64,000 nt of DNA from assembly GCA_964493695.1 (NCBI GenBank), contig CAZBPG010000002.1, forward strand, positions 62,001-126,000, read 5' to 3'. Positions 38,656 to 47,713 of this stretch are shown piece after piece. Position 1 is the first letter of the stretch, and the number at the start of each line of letters is the position of its first letter. The translations under genes and the position numbers were made by a program. This DNA comes from Bog-950 sp964493695 (lineage in GTDB: Bacteria > Bacteroidota > Bacteroidia > Chitinophagales > LD1). The notes under the pieces were generated by a model, which saw only the letters and a program-made list of their open reading frames with translations, ran no database searches and was not told the origin of the DNA.

Positions 38656-39563
38656 TAGCTTCTTCGGTAATAATGATTCGCCCCACTGCTTTTGGTTATA
38701 ACTCAGAAACAGCTTTGTCGAACTCATTCCAGCATTCACCAATGTTAACTTCTACTCAGGTTCAACTTGCAGCGCTTAAAGAGTTTGAGAAATTGCATGA
38801 AGAATTAGTGAAAAATGGAATTGAAGTAATCCTGTTCAACGATACATTAACTCCTGTAAAACCCGATGCAGTATTCCCGAATAACTGGTTCAGTACACAT
38901 ATTGACGGGACTATTTTCTTGTATCCCATGCTTTCAATAGCAAGAAGAAAAGAGCGCAGGGAAGATGTTATAGAACGGTTAAGAGAAAATTTTTCTGTGA
39001 AGAAAATTGTTGATCTCTCAAAACTTGAAACAGAAGGGAAATTTCTGGAGGGTACCGGCAGTATGGTCTTCGACCATAAAAGCAAGATAATTTATGCCGG
39101 GCTTTCACCACGAACAAATCAAGATGTGTTAAAAGTGGTGGCGGATGAATTGAAGTATGAGTTAACGATCTTCAGAGCCACAGACAAAAACGGAAAAGAT
39201 ATCTACCACACCAATGTGGCAATGAGTGTAAGTGATGACTTAGCTCTGATTTGTTTGGATTGTATAAACGAAAACAGAATTTTAGTAAAGCAGAAACTAT
39301 TAGATACCGGCAAAGTGGTGGTCGAAATTTCAGTTGAGCAAATGGAAAATTTTTGCGGCAATATGCTGATGCTGAAAAACAAAGAAGGCAAGAACCTGAT
39401 GGTGATGAGCGAAAGGGCATCAAATGCCTTGAGGGAGGAGCAGATTTTAGCAATCAATAGGTTTGCTCAGGTTGTCTGTTCTCCAATTCCAACCATTGAA
39501 AACATTGGAGGTGGCAGCGTGAGATGCATGCTGGTAGAGAATTTTCTTGAATCAATCAATTGA
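38652..39563 (+). CDS. ctlX: CtlX-like citrulline/arginine-deiminase-fold hydrolase
   Basis: A 303-residue amidinotransferase/arginine-deiminase-fold protein of the CtlX type. Substrate- and catalysis-linked motifs are visible: FPNNWFSTH (about residue 75), EGTGSMVFD, a histidine in DIYHTNVAM (about 186), and the nucleophile Cys292 in GGGSVRCML. In this family the enzyme opens citrulline or arginine breakdown toward ornithine. The gene converging on it encodes an ornithine/acetylornithine-type aminotransferase, and the two genes overlap by 12 bp at their 3' ends, which supports a joint pathway. It overlaps the upstream glycosyltransferase gene by 4 bp. Confidence 0.9.
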   Translation: MIASSVIMIRPTAFGYNSETALSNSFQHSPMLTSTQVQLAALKEFEKLHEELVKNGIEVILFNDTLTPVKPDAVFPNNWFSTHIDGTIFLYPMLSIARRKERREDVIERLRENFSVKKIVDLSKLETEGKFLEGTGSMVFDHKSKIIYAGLSPRTNQDVLKVVADELKYELTIFRATDKNGKDIYHTNVAMSVSDDLALICLDCINENRILVKQKLLDTGKVVVEISVEQMENFCGNMLMLKNKEGKNLMVMSERASNALREEQILAINRFAQVVCSPIPTIENIGGGSVRCMLVENFLESIN

Positions 39564-40730
39564 TTCGAGAATTATCTGACAGGCAAATTTTATTTCTTCG
39601 TCTGAGATAATCAAAGGTGGGGCTATACGCATACAATGTGGCATAAATAAAAACCAATCGGTTAACACTCCTTTTTCAATACAACGGTCAATTACTTTCT
39701 TATTCTGCTCAAAATTTTCAAACTCCAAAGCCATCATTAAACCGATACGGTTTTTTGATTTTATTTTCGGATGCGTGAGCAAGTCGGCAAACAACTTTCC
39801 TTTTGCCTCTACACGGGCAGTAAGATTTTCTTTCACCAACACCTCAAAAGCTGCTAATCCCGCTGAGCAGCAAACAGGGTGTCCACCAAAAGTAGTGATA
39901 TGGCCTAACACGGGGTTTTCAGAAAGGGCATTCATTTTTTCTTTTGAAGCAACAAAAGCACCTAACGGCATTCCTCCTCCAAGTGCCTTTGCCAACAGTA
40001 GTATATCAGGCACAACTTCAAAGTGTTCAAAGGCAAACATTTTTCCTGTCCTGCCCAAACCGGTTTGCGCTTCATCAAAAATTAAAAGCGCACCTGCTTC
40101 ATCGCACTTTTTTCGCAATGCCTGAATGAATTTTTTTGAAGGAACAGTAATGCCACTTTCTGCCTGCACCGGTTCAATAATTACAGCAGCAGTGCAGCAT
40201 GAAATTTTTTCAAGGTCACTTTCCTTGTTGTACTCCAGTTGCAAAGTGTCTGGCAGTAGGGGGCGGAATTTTCTTTTAAAATTTTCATCGCCCATAATAC
40301 TGAGTGCTCCCTGAGTACTTCCGTGATAAGCATTTTTGAAGGACACAAATTTGGTTCTTCCGGTGATGCGTTTTGCTAATTTCATTGCACCTTCCGTGGC
40401 CTCGGTGCCGCTATTAGTAAAGTAAACGTTGTTCAGGGTTTCCGGTAGAATGTCTGTTAGCCGCTTTGCGTATTTTACCTGCGGACTTTCAACAAATTCT
40501 CCATACACCATCAGATGCATGTATTTTTCCACCTGCTCTTTTACTGCATTCACTACAGCAGGATGTGAATGTCCCAGATTACTCACTGAAATTCCCGAAA
40601 TCAAATCCAGATACTTTTTTCCTGTTACATCATACATATACATTCCCTCTGCACGCTCAATCTCGAGCATTAGGGGCGTGCTGCTGGTTTGGGCCACATG
40701 TGAAAGAAAAAGTTGACGGTTCGATAGCAT
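39552..40730 (-). CDS. Class III aminotransferase (ornithine/acetylornithine type)
   Basis: A PLP enzyme of 392 residues. I chose ATG 40730 over an in-frame TTG at 40736. Fold-type-I motifs: NSGTEATEGAMKLA for the phosphate site, an aspartate in LLIFDEAQTGLGRTG, the Schiff-base lysine in LLAKALGGGMPLGAF (K248) and TTFGGHPVCCSAGLAA. Substrate by context: next to ctlX it may convert ornithine to glutamate semialdehyde. By sequence alone it could also be an acetylornithine, succinylornithine or other omega-aminotransferase. It is divergent from the sulfotransferase gene. Confidence 0.88.
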   Translation of the reverse strand: MLSNRQLFLSHVAQTSSTPLMLEIERAEGMYMYDVTGKKYLDLISGISVSNLGHSHPAVVNAVKEQVEKYMHLMVYGEFVESPQVKYAKRLTDILPETLNNVYFTNSGTEATEGAMKLAKRITGRTKFVSFKNAYHGSTQGALSIMGDENFKRKFRPLLPDTLQLEYNKESDLEKISCCTAAVIIEPVQAESGITVPSKKFIQALRKKCDEAGALLIFDEAQTGLGRTGKMFAFEHFEVVPDILLLAKALGGGMPLGAFVASKEKMNALSENPVLGHITTFGGHPVCCSAGLAAFEVLVKENLTARVEAKGKLFADLLTHPKIKSKNRIGLMMALEFENFEQNKKVIDRCIEKGVLTDWFLFMPHCMRIAPPLIISDEEIKFACQIILESID

Positions 40731-40817
40731 AAACAAACGGTTGGGCTAAAATAATGGCTTTCGTTAACCGTTAGCTTTTTTAAACTCTTTAGGGTTTGCT
40801 AATCTTGCACCGCTTTT

Positions 40818-41975
40818 ATGAAATACTTCAGTGCCTCTTTCTACTATGTGCGCTACAGCATTCTCGGTAAAATAATTTTGGAAAGTTATCGGCAGTTCCA
40901 CTGGAGGGTGTGGCTGCTCTCGGTGATTTTTATTTTTCTCTGGTCGCTCCACCAGTTGCTTTCATTGTTCTTCCGCTTGCTCGATGAAATTTTTCACCGT
41001 GGCCACCGGAAAGTAAAAATTACACAACCGGTTTTTATTGTTTCTAATCCGCGCAGCGGCACTACTTACCTTCACCGGTTGATGGCGCTTGATGCAGAAC
41101 GCTTCACCTACACAAAATTCGCACACACATTTTTTATGACCTCTTCGTTTGTGCAGTTCTATTATTTGTTTAGGTGGATTGATCGCAACATATTACGTAG
41201 GACTATCAGCAAAACGCTGGATGTGTTGGACGATAAATTTTGGGGCGGTTGGGATGATATTCACAGGATGGGATTTAATAAGGCAGAAGAAGATGAACTG
41301 GTTTTTGCGCAGCAGATGATGAGTGTGGGGGTTATGATTCCCTTTCCCTATTTTGACAAAGTTCATGATAATAAATTTTTAGACAACGAGCCACAGGAAG
41401 TTCGGGAAAATGTAATGGATTTTTACGAAAGTTGCGTAAAGCGCTTTGTGTTCCGTGCCGGCAAAGACAAAACCTATCTCGCTAAAAATGTGATGAGTAC
41501 CGGGCGCTTTAAAAGCCTGATGCAGCGCTTCCCGGATGCTAAAATTGTGTACATCGCCCGGCATCCTTATGATTCGGTGCCTTCGTTTGCAAGCATGTTT
41601 ACATCCATGCACAAGTTGCATTCGCCTCAAATGTCTGATACTCATCCGGCTAAAAAGGCCTGGGCACAATTGGGCATAGACTACTTTAAATACGTGAAGG
41701 AGATGCACCGGTTAATTCCGGGAAATCAATTTTTAGAGGTGAAGTATGATGATTTGCTCAGTGACCCGCAAGGAACTGTCCGTAGTATCTATAATCATTT
41801 CAATTGGAATCCGTCCGAAAAATTTCTCGAACGGCTCAGCCGCGAACATGCGCGGAACAAGAATTACAAAAGTGTGCATGAATACTCATTGGAACAATTC
41901 GGTTTTACCAAGCAACAGCTTTATGCCGAACTGAAAGAGCAGATGGATAAAATGGGATTTGAAAAAGAATTTTAA
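40818..41975 (+). CDS. Sulfotransferase family protein
   Basis: A PAPS-dependent sulfotransferase-like protein of 385 residues. The 5'-phosphosulfate loop is FIVSNPRSGTTYLHRLMA (about residues 74-91) and the 3'-phosphate motif is KIVYIARHPYDSVPSFASM. It begins with a hydrophobic region (WRVWLLSVIFIFLWSLHQLLSLFF, about residues 29-52), so it may be membrane-associated. The C-terminal half shows the usual YDDLLSDPQGTVRSIY helix. The acceptor is unknown; many bacterial members act on carbohydrates or lipids. The 87-bp upstream region holds a TAATCTTG (40800-40807) close to the -7 element, a weak candidate promoter. Confidence 0.85.
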   Translation: MKYFSASFYYVRYSILGKIILESYRQFHWRVWLLSVIFIFLWSLHQLLSLFFRLLDEIFHRGHRKVKITQPVFIVSNPRSGTTYLHRLMALDAERFTYTKFAHTFFMTSSFVQFYYLFRWIDRNILRRTISKTLDVLDDKFWGGWDDIHRMGFNKAEEDELVFAQQMMSVGVMIPFPYFDKVHDNKFLDNEPQEVRENVMDFYESCVKRFVFRAGKDKTYLAKNVMSTGRFKSLMQRFPDAKIVYIARHPYDSVPSFASMFTSMHKLHSPQMSDTHPAKKAWAQLGIDYFKYVKEMHRLIPGNQFLEVKYDDLLSDPQGTVRSIYNHFNWNPSEKFLERLSREHARNKNYKSVHEYSLEQFGFTKQQLYAELKEQMDKMGFEKEF

Positions 41976-42026
41976 GATGCCCCATTTCTGAATTTTTGTA
42001 TTTTGTTCGTAGCATAATTTCTTTCA

Positions 42027-44852
42027 ATGGCTCATACCTCTAATCATACTGAAAAACTTTTTTTGGTAGATGCGTACGCGCTCATCTTCCGTGCGTATTT
42101 TGCGTTTGGAAGAAATCCGCTCTTGAATTCGAAAGGGCAAAACGTTTCAGCCATCAACGGATTTACAACCTCGCTTTTCGAATTGATTCAAAAGGAAAAG
42201 CCAACGCATCTGGCTGTTGTTTTTGATTTAGGTGGCAGCGTGGAGCGGGAAGAAATTTATGCTGAGTACAAAGCGGGCAGACAAGAAACTCCGGAAGATA
42301 TTTTGTTTGCTGTGCCCTACATTAAAGACATTATTCGCGCCTGGCACATTCCCATTTTAGAACTGGAGGGGTTTGAAGCAGATGACATCATAGGAACTAT
42401 TGCGAAGAAAAAAGCCGAAGAAGGACATATAGTTTACATGGTAACACCGGATAAGGATTTTGCTCAACTGGTAGACGAAAAAATTTTCATCTACAAACCG
42501 GCACGTAGCGGAGGCGATGTGGAAATTTTAGGTGTAGAAGAAATTAAACGCGATTGGGAAGTTGAAAATCCCAAACAAGTGATTGATATTTTAGGAATGT
42601 GGGGAGATGCGGTTGATAATATTCCGGGTATTCCGGGAGTTGGCGAAAAGACAGCAAAGAAATTTATCAAAGAGTTTGGCTCAATGGAAAACACTATTGC
42701 CAATGCCGATAAGATAAAAGGCAAAGTAGGCGAGAACGTGAAGAATTTTGCGCAACAAGGCCTGCTATCGAAGAAACTGGCAACCATAAATCTGAGTGTA
42801 CCTATTGAGGTTACTGATGATGATTTAAAAATAGATGCACCGGATAAGGAAAAGATGGGGGCCATTTTTGCTGAACTCGAGTTTCGTACTTTAGGGAAAA
42901 GAATTCTTGGGTTCGATTACAATGTTAATCAGTCAGCCTCCGGTGTGTCTGGCACACCTGTTAAAAGTTTGCCGGTCAGCAATTCGGGAGAACAGCAGAA
43001 TCTTTTCGGAGAAACCGCAGACGAAGAAGTGTTGAAGGGAAAATCAATTCACAACACGCCACATCAATACGTCACGGTTCAAACGGAAGCAGAAGTAGTG
43101 GACTTGGTAAAAGTGTTGAATGAAGCGGAGGAGTTTTGTTTCGACACAGAAACTACCGGGCTTGATTATTTCGCGCTTGATTTAGTAGGGATGAGTTTTA
43201 GTGTTAAGGAAGGGCAGGCTTATTATGTTCCTGCCCCACCTGATTATGAGGAAGCAAAAAAATTAGTTGCACATTTTAAACTTTTGCTGGAACATCCAAC
43301 GAAAACTAAAATCGGACAAAACGTAAAATTCGATTTGCAGGTATTTCGCAAATATGGTGTTAATGTTTGTCTGCCGGTTTACGATACCATGCTGGCACAC
43401 TACCTGGTGGAGCCCGATTTGAAACACGGTATGGATTACCTGAGCGAAACATATTTGGGTTACACTCCCGTTTCTATTGAGGAATTGATTGGCAAGAAAG
43501 GCAAGGGTCAGGGTAACATGCGCGATGTATCCCTCGAAAAAATTTCCGAGTATGCCGCTGAAGATGCAGACATAACCCTACAGTTGAAACACAAGTTAGC
43601 CCCTTGGGTAAAACAACAGGAAGTGGAAAGCGTGCTGAACGATATTGAGCATCCGCTGATAGAAGTGTTGGCCGATATGGAATACGAAGGAGTGAAGATA
43701 GATGAGGACTTCTTAAAAATTTATTCGAAGGAATTGGAAGTAGACCTGTTGAAAGTGCGTGATGAAATTCATCAGATGGCGGGGATGGATTTTAATGTGG
43801 ATTCGCCCAAACAACTCAGCGATGTGCTTTACAATCATCTTAAGCTTCCATTTGAAGGAAGAAAAACTTCTACCGGTCAGCTTTCTACTAATGAGGATGC
43901 TTTACAAGGGTTGGTTAAACTTCACCCCATTGCCGAAAAAATTCTTGACTACCGGGAGTTCGCGAAATTGAAATCAACTTATGTGGATTCGCTTCCACTT
44001 TTGATTAATAAAAAAACGGGAAGAGTACATACGACTTTCCGTCAGCATGTAGCCGCCACGGGCAGGTTGGCCAGCGATAATCCGAATCTACAGAATATTC
44101 CTATCCGCACCGAACGGGGTCAACGTGTACGTAAAGCCTTTGTTCCACGCAATGAAGATTACGTTTTGCTCTCTGCCGATTACTCGCAGATTGAATTGCG
44201 TTTAGTGGCAGAGTTAAGTGGCGATGAGAACATGATTGAAGCATTTAAAAACAAACTCGATATTCATACCGCTACCGCAGCCAAGGTTTATGATGTGGCA
44301 GTTTCGAGCGTAACCAAGGATATGCGCTACAAAGCCAAGAGTGTGAACTTCGGAATCATCTACGGCCAGGGTGCGTTTGGACTTGCTGATAACATTGGCG
44401 TGAGCCGTGGTGAGGCAAAAGAAATTATCGCCAATTACTTTAATCAGTTTCCGAAGATTAAAGAATACATGAACAGCAATATTGAATTTGCGCGTCAACA
44501 CGGATATGTGCAAACCATTAAAGGAAGAAAGCGCTACCTGAAGGATATCAATTCCAAGAACTTTACTGTGCGTGGTTTTGCCGAGCGAAACGCTATCAAC
44601 TCACCGGTTCAGGGAAGTGCAGCTGATCTGATTAAACTTGCTATGATTAACATCCACCGCGAATTCAAAAAGCAAAACCTTAAATCAAAAATGACTTTGC
44701 AGGTGCATGATGAATTGGTTTTTGATGCACATAAAGACGAAGTGGAAATTATCAAGCCCATCGTCTACGATAAAATGATTCATGCCATTAAAACCAATGT
44801 TCCGATTGAAGCGGAAATGGGAACAGGTGTGAATTGGTTAGAAGCGCATTAG
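42027..44852 (+). CDS. polA: DNA polymerase I
   Basis: The repair and Okazaki-fragment polymerase, 941 residues with all three domains. The 5'-3' exonuclease (about 1-290) has FLVDAYALIFRAYFAF, ELEGFEADDIIGT and a helix-hairpin-helix in IPGIPGVGEKTAKKF. The 3'-5' exonuclease (about 345-530) has intact ExoI (FCFDTETTGLDYF), ExoII (IGQNVKFDLQVF) and ExoIII (YAAEDADITLQL). The polymerase has motif A (LLSADYSQIELRLVAELS), motif B (RYKAKSVNFGIIYGQGAFGL) and motif C (LQVHDELVFD). The proofreading residues look complete. recR follows after 43 bp. Confidence 0.98.
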   Translation: MAHTSNHTEKLFLVDAYALIFRAYFAFGRNPLLNSKGQNVSAINGFTTSLFELIQKEKPTHLAVVFDLGGSVEREEIYAEYKAGRQETPEDILFAVPYIKDIIRAWHIPILELEGFEADDIIGTIAKKKAEEGHIVYMVTPDKDFAQLVDEKIFIYKPARSGGDVEILGVEEIKRDWEVENPKQVIDILGMWGDAVDNIPGIPGVGEKTAKKFIKEFGSMENTIANADKIKGKVGENVKNFAQQGLLSKKLATINLSVPIEVTDDDLKIDAPDKEKMGAIFAELEFRTLGKRILGFDYNVNQSASGVSGTPVKSLPVSNSGEQQNLFGETADEEVLKGKSIHNTPHQYVTVQTEAEVVDLVKVLNEAEEFCFDTETTGLDYFALDLVGMSFSVKEGQAYYVPAPPDYEEAKKLVAHFKLLLEHPTKTKIGQNVKFDLQVFRKYGVNVCLPVYDTMLAHYLVEPDLKHGMDYLSETYLGYTPVSIEELIGKKGKGQGNMRDVSLEKISEYAAEDADITLQLKHKLAPWVKQQEVESVLNDIEHPLIEVLADMEYEGVKIDEDFLKIYSKELEVDLLKVRDEIHQMAGMDFNVDSPKQLSDVLYNHLKLPFEGRKTSTGQLSTNEDALQGLVKLHPIAEKILDYREFAKLKSTYVDSLPLLINKKTGRVHTTFRQHVAATGRLASDNPNLQNIPIRTERGQRVRKAFVPRNEDYVLLSADYSQIELRLVAELSGDENMIEAFKNKLDIHTATAAKVYDVAVSSVTKDMRYKAKSVNFGIIYGQGAFGLADNIGVSRGEAKEIIANYFNQFPKIKEYMNSNIEFARQHGYVQTIKGRKRYLKDINSKNFTVRGFAERNAINSPVQGSAADLIKLAMINIHREFKKQNLKSKMTLQVHDELVFDAHKDEVEIIKPIVYDKMIHAIKTNVPIEAEMGTGVNWLEAH

Positions 44853-44895
44853 GATATTGCATTGCGATTGTTGATTTTTGAATCAAGAGAATAAA

Positions 44896-45522
44896 ATGAA
44901 ATACTCCTCTAAACTTATTGCCGATGCCGTTGGTGAATTCACCAAGCTTCCGGGTATCGGAGAAAAAACAGCTTTGCGTTTGGTGTTGCATCTGCTTAAA
45001 CAAGATGAAGAGAAGGTGAAGTATTTCGGTGATGCGGTTACGCGTATGCGTAACGAAATAAAATTCTGTCGCACCTGCAACAATGTTTCTGACCATGAGT
45101 TGTGCGAAATATGTGGTAGCCATCATCGCGATCACTCTATTGTTTGTTTGGTAGAAACCATCCGCGATGTAATTGCTATTGAAAACACCAATATCTACAA
45201 AGGAACCTATCATGTATTAGGCGGAGTTATCTCTCCGATAGATGGAATTGGCCCGGATAAACTGAATCTTGAGTCATTGATTGCACGGGTTAAAACAGGC
45301 GAGGTCAAAGAGATAATTATGGCAATCAGCCCAACCATAGAAGGCGATACCACCATTTTTTACGTAAGCAAAAAACTTAAAGACCTGAATGTAAACATCA
45401 GCACCATCGCGCGTGGAATTTCTTTTGGTGGTGAGCTGGAGTACACCGATGAAATGACACTGGCACGTTCTATAGCCACACGACTGCCTTATGAAAATTA
45501 TTTGGTGAAGAATTCCAATTAA
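44896..45522 (+). CDS. recR: Recombination mediator RecR
   Basis: RecR works with RecO (and RecF) to load RecA on SSB-coated gaps. It has 208 residues from ATG 44896; an in-frame TTG at 44878 is a possible alternative start. Visible parts: an HhH motif in FTKLPGIGEKTALRLVLHLL, a zinc finger of four cysteines in CRTCNNVSDHELCEICGS, a TOPRIM start in IVCLVETIRDVIAIENT, and the Walker-B-like EYTDEMTLARSIATR. polA lies upstream in the same direction. recO is 2.2 kb downstream on the opposite strand. Confidence 0.97.
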   Translation: MKYSSKLIADAVGEFTKLPGIGEKTALRLVLHLLKQDEEKVKYFGDAVTRMRNEIKFCRTCNNVSDHELCEICGSHHRDHSIVCLVETIRDVIAIENTNIYKGTYHVLGGVISPIDGIGPDKLNLESLIARVKTGEVKEIIMAISPTIEGDTTIFYVSKKLKDLNVNISTIARGISFGGELEYTDEMTLARSIATRLPYENYLVKNSN

Positions 45523-45551
45523 AACTTCAAATTGGCGTTTCATAATTCCCG

Positions 45552-47462
45552 ATGAAACTTTCCGTTGTCATAGTTAATTACAATGTCAGGTACTTTTTGG
45601 AACAATGCCTGCTTTCAGTTAATCGTGCGGTTAACGGAATTGAAGCAGAAATTTTTGTTGTGGACAACGCATCAAGCGATGGTTCTGTTGCAATGGTGCG
45701 GCAGAGGTTCCCGGATGTAAAAATTATTGTCAATCAAAACAATGTTGGGTTTTCTAAAGCCAACAATCAAGCGATTGAAAACGCGACCGGTGATTATATT
45801 TTGCTATTAAATCCTGACACCGTTGTTGCGGAAGATACTTTTGAAAAGTGTACCGCTTTTATGGATGCTCACCAGGAGGCAGGGGCCTTAGGTGTAAGAA
45901 TGATTGACGGGAAAGGAAATTTCCTTCCTGAATCTAAACGTGGCCTCCCCACTCCTGCTGTTGCTTTCTATAAAACGTTTGGCTTGTCTAAACTGTTTCC
46001 GAAATCAAAAACATTCGACAGATATCATCTTGGTTTTCTGAGTGAGTATGAAACAAACGAAGTGGAGATTCTTTCCGGTGCGTTTATGTTTATCCGGAAA
46101 ATCGTGTTAGGCAAAACCGGTTTGCTTGATGAAACATTTTTTATGTATGGTGAGGACGTTGATTTGAGCTACCGAATTATCAAAGCAGGGTTTAAAAATT
46201 TCTACTTCCCTGAAACAACCATTATCCATTACAAAGGAGAAAGTACGAAGAAGGGAAGCCTGAACTATGTGAAAGTGTTTTATAACGCCATGCTCATTTT
46301 TGCGCGTAAACATTTCAGCGAAAATCAATCGGGAGTTTTTTCGCTCCTTATCAATTTTGCAATTGTATTTCGGGGTTTGCTCACGCTGCTAGCCAATCTT
46401 TTTGCTTCCTCGTATCTTTTTATTGTAGATGCTTTTTTAAGTTTTACGGGAATTTACTTTATTAAAACCTATTGGGAAGACATGATAAAGTATCATGAGC
46501 ACTATTACCCGAATGAATTTCTTTTTATAGTAGTGCCCTGCTACATTTTTATCTGGATAGTTGCCGCTTTTCTGAGTGGAGCGTATGATAAACCATTTCG
46601 TATTTCAAACATTTTAAGAGGAATTTTGTTTGGCACTGTGACTATTGCTGTAGTGTATGCGTTTATTCCCAACGAGTGGCGCTTTTCCCGTGCCATTATT
46701 TTGCTGGGTGCGGCATGGACCATTTTTGAAATGCTTTTTACAAGAACCGTGTATCATCTCATCAAATATCAATCGCTTTCAGTGGAAAATGAAGACGAGA
46801 ACAGAAGCCTGGTATTGGGAAAAACAGAGGTTAAGAGAGCGGAAAACATTCTACAGTTGCTGGGTAATACACAGGAAATTTTTTCTGCCGATAATTTGCA
46901 GGCTACCGGAAAGATTGCGACTATTCATAGTAGCAACGAGATTGTTTTTTGTTCCAACGATTTTTCCTTTAAAGAGATTATTCATCAGATAACGGTATGC
47001 GGTAATCGGTTTGAATACAAAATTCTGAACGGAGGCAGCAATGCTTTAATTGGCAGTAACTCGAAAGATACTGCAGGAGATTTGTATGTAGCTGAAAGAA
47101 GCTATAGTTTGTTTCGACCGCAAAACCTCCGCAGCAAGCGTGTTTTCGACTTTTCGGTTGCGTTGCTTCTGTTACTGCTTATGCCGGGCAATATTTTTTT
47201 GGTAAAGAATTTCGGAAAATTTATTTCTAACTGGCTAAACGTTTTGTCCGGTAAAGTATCGTGGATAGGATTTTCTGCTGAAAAAAATTTGAAAAAATTC
47301 CCCAATGCGAAGCGGGGAATTCTTCATCCATCAGAAAGTATGCGGAATCTGGATTTGACAGAAGAGGATGTATCAGAAGTAGAATTGAATTATGCACGGC
47401 ATTATTCTGTTTCCAATGATTTAAGTTTGCTCTTCAAAAATTATTCGTTGCTCGGAAAATGA
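45552..47462 (+). CDS. GT2 glycosyltransferase fused to a degenerate sugar-phosphotransferase-like C-terminus
   Basis: A 636-residue protein. Residues about 1-250 are a GT2 (rhamnosyltransferase-like) domain: LSVVIVNYNVRYFLEQCL, VVDNASSDGS, LLLNPDTVVAEDT, and MYGEDVDLSYRIIKAGFK near its end. Residues about 270-400 are membrane helices. The rest resembles the middle and first C-terminal helix of polyprenyl glycosylphosphotransferases (FRPQNLRSKRVFDFSVALLLLLLMP). The following catalytic block looks short and degenerate; I do not see the usual acidic 'DE.PQ' motif. So transferase activity of the second part is doubtful. The likely role is in polysaccharide or glycan assembly at the inner membrane. 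The stop overlaps the next ATG. Confidence 0.8.
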   Translation: MKLSVVIVNYNVRYFLEQCLLSVNRAVNGIEAEIFVVDNASSDGSVAMVRQRFPDVKIIVNQNNVGFSKANNQAIENATGDYILLLNPDTVVAEDTFEKCTAFMDAHQEAGALGVRMIDGKGNFLPESKRGLPTPAVAFYKTFGLSKLFPKSKTFDRYHLGFLSEYETNEVEILSGAFMFIRKIVLGKTGLLDETFFMYGEDVDLSYRIIKAGFKNFYFPETTIIHYKGESTKKGSLNYVKVFYNAMLIFARKHFSENQSGVFSLLINFAIVFRGLLTLLANLFASSYLFIVDAFLSFTGIYFIKTYWEDMIKYHEHYYPNEFLFIVVPCYIFIWIVAAFLSGAYDKPFRISNILRGILFGTVTIAVVYAFIPNEWRFSRAIILLGAAWTIFEMLFTRTVYHLIKYQSLSVENEDENRSLVLGKTEVKRAENILQLLGNTQEIFSADNLQATGKIATIHSSNEIVFCSNDFSFKEIIHQITVCGNRFEYKILNGGSNALIGSNSKDTAGDLYVAERSYSLFRPQNLRSKRVFDFSVALLLLLLMPGNIFLVKNFGKFISNWLNVLSGKVSWIGFSAEKNLKKFPNAKRGILHPSESMRNLDLTEEDVSEVELNYARHYSVSNDLSLLFKNYSLLGK

Positions 47463-47713
47463 AATTGCTTTGTGTCATATTATTAGTATGCGCTTCAACA
47501 GTTTTGAAGGCAAATAATCCTTATAGAAATTATTTGCTTTTGAAGATTTCTTATGATGTGTCTACAAACAGTTCAAAATCTCAAAAAATTTCTTTTGCGA
47601 AAACAAATTGTGTAATTCCTCGTTTTGAACGACCGAAAGGTGCCGTGTTTTGCAGAATGGAAGATTATCTCACCGCCAAAACAAACCTTTGGATAAAAGT
47701 GGGTGTAAAATAA
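47459..47713 (+). CDS. Small secreted protein of unknown function
   Basis: An 84-residue protein with an N-terminal signal sequence (MKLLCVILLVCASTVLKA) and no recognised domain. The mature part has two cysteines (CVIPRF and FCRME), which might pair in the periplasm. It overlaps the glycosyltransferase stop by 4 bp (ATGA), so it is probably translated with it. It ends one base before the stop codon of recO on the opposite strand. I do not recognise a family. Confidence 0.6.
   Translation: MKLLCVILLVCASTVLKANNPYRNYLLLKISYDVSTNSSKSQKISFAKTNCVIPRFERPKGAVFCRMEDYLTAKTNLWIKVGVK

Noticed and set aside
40737..40773. AACGGTT/AACCGTT inverted repeat between the aminotransferase and sulfotransferase genes as an operator
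   Set aside because: Short arms with a wide loop in AT-rich DNA; no regulator gene is nearby to support it.
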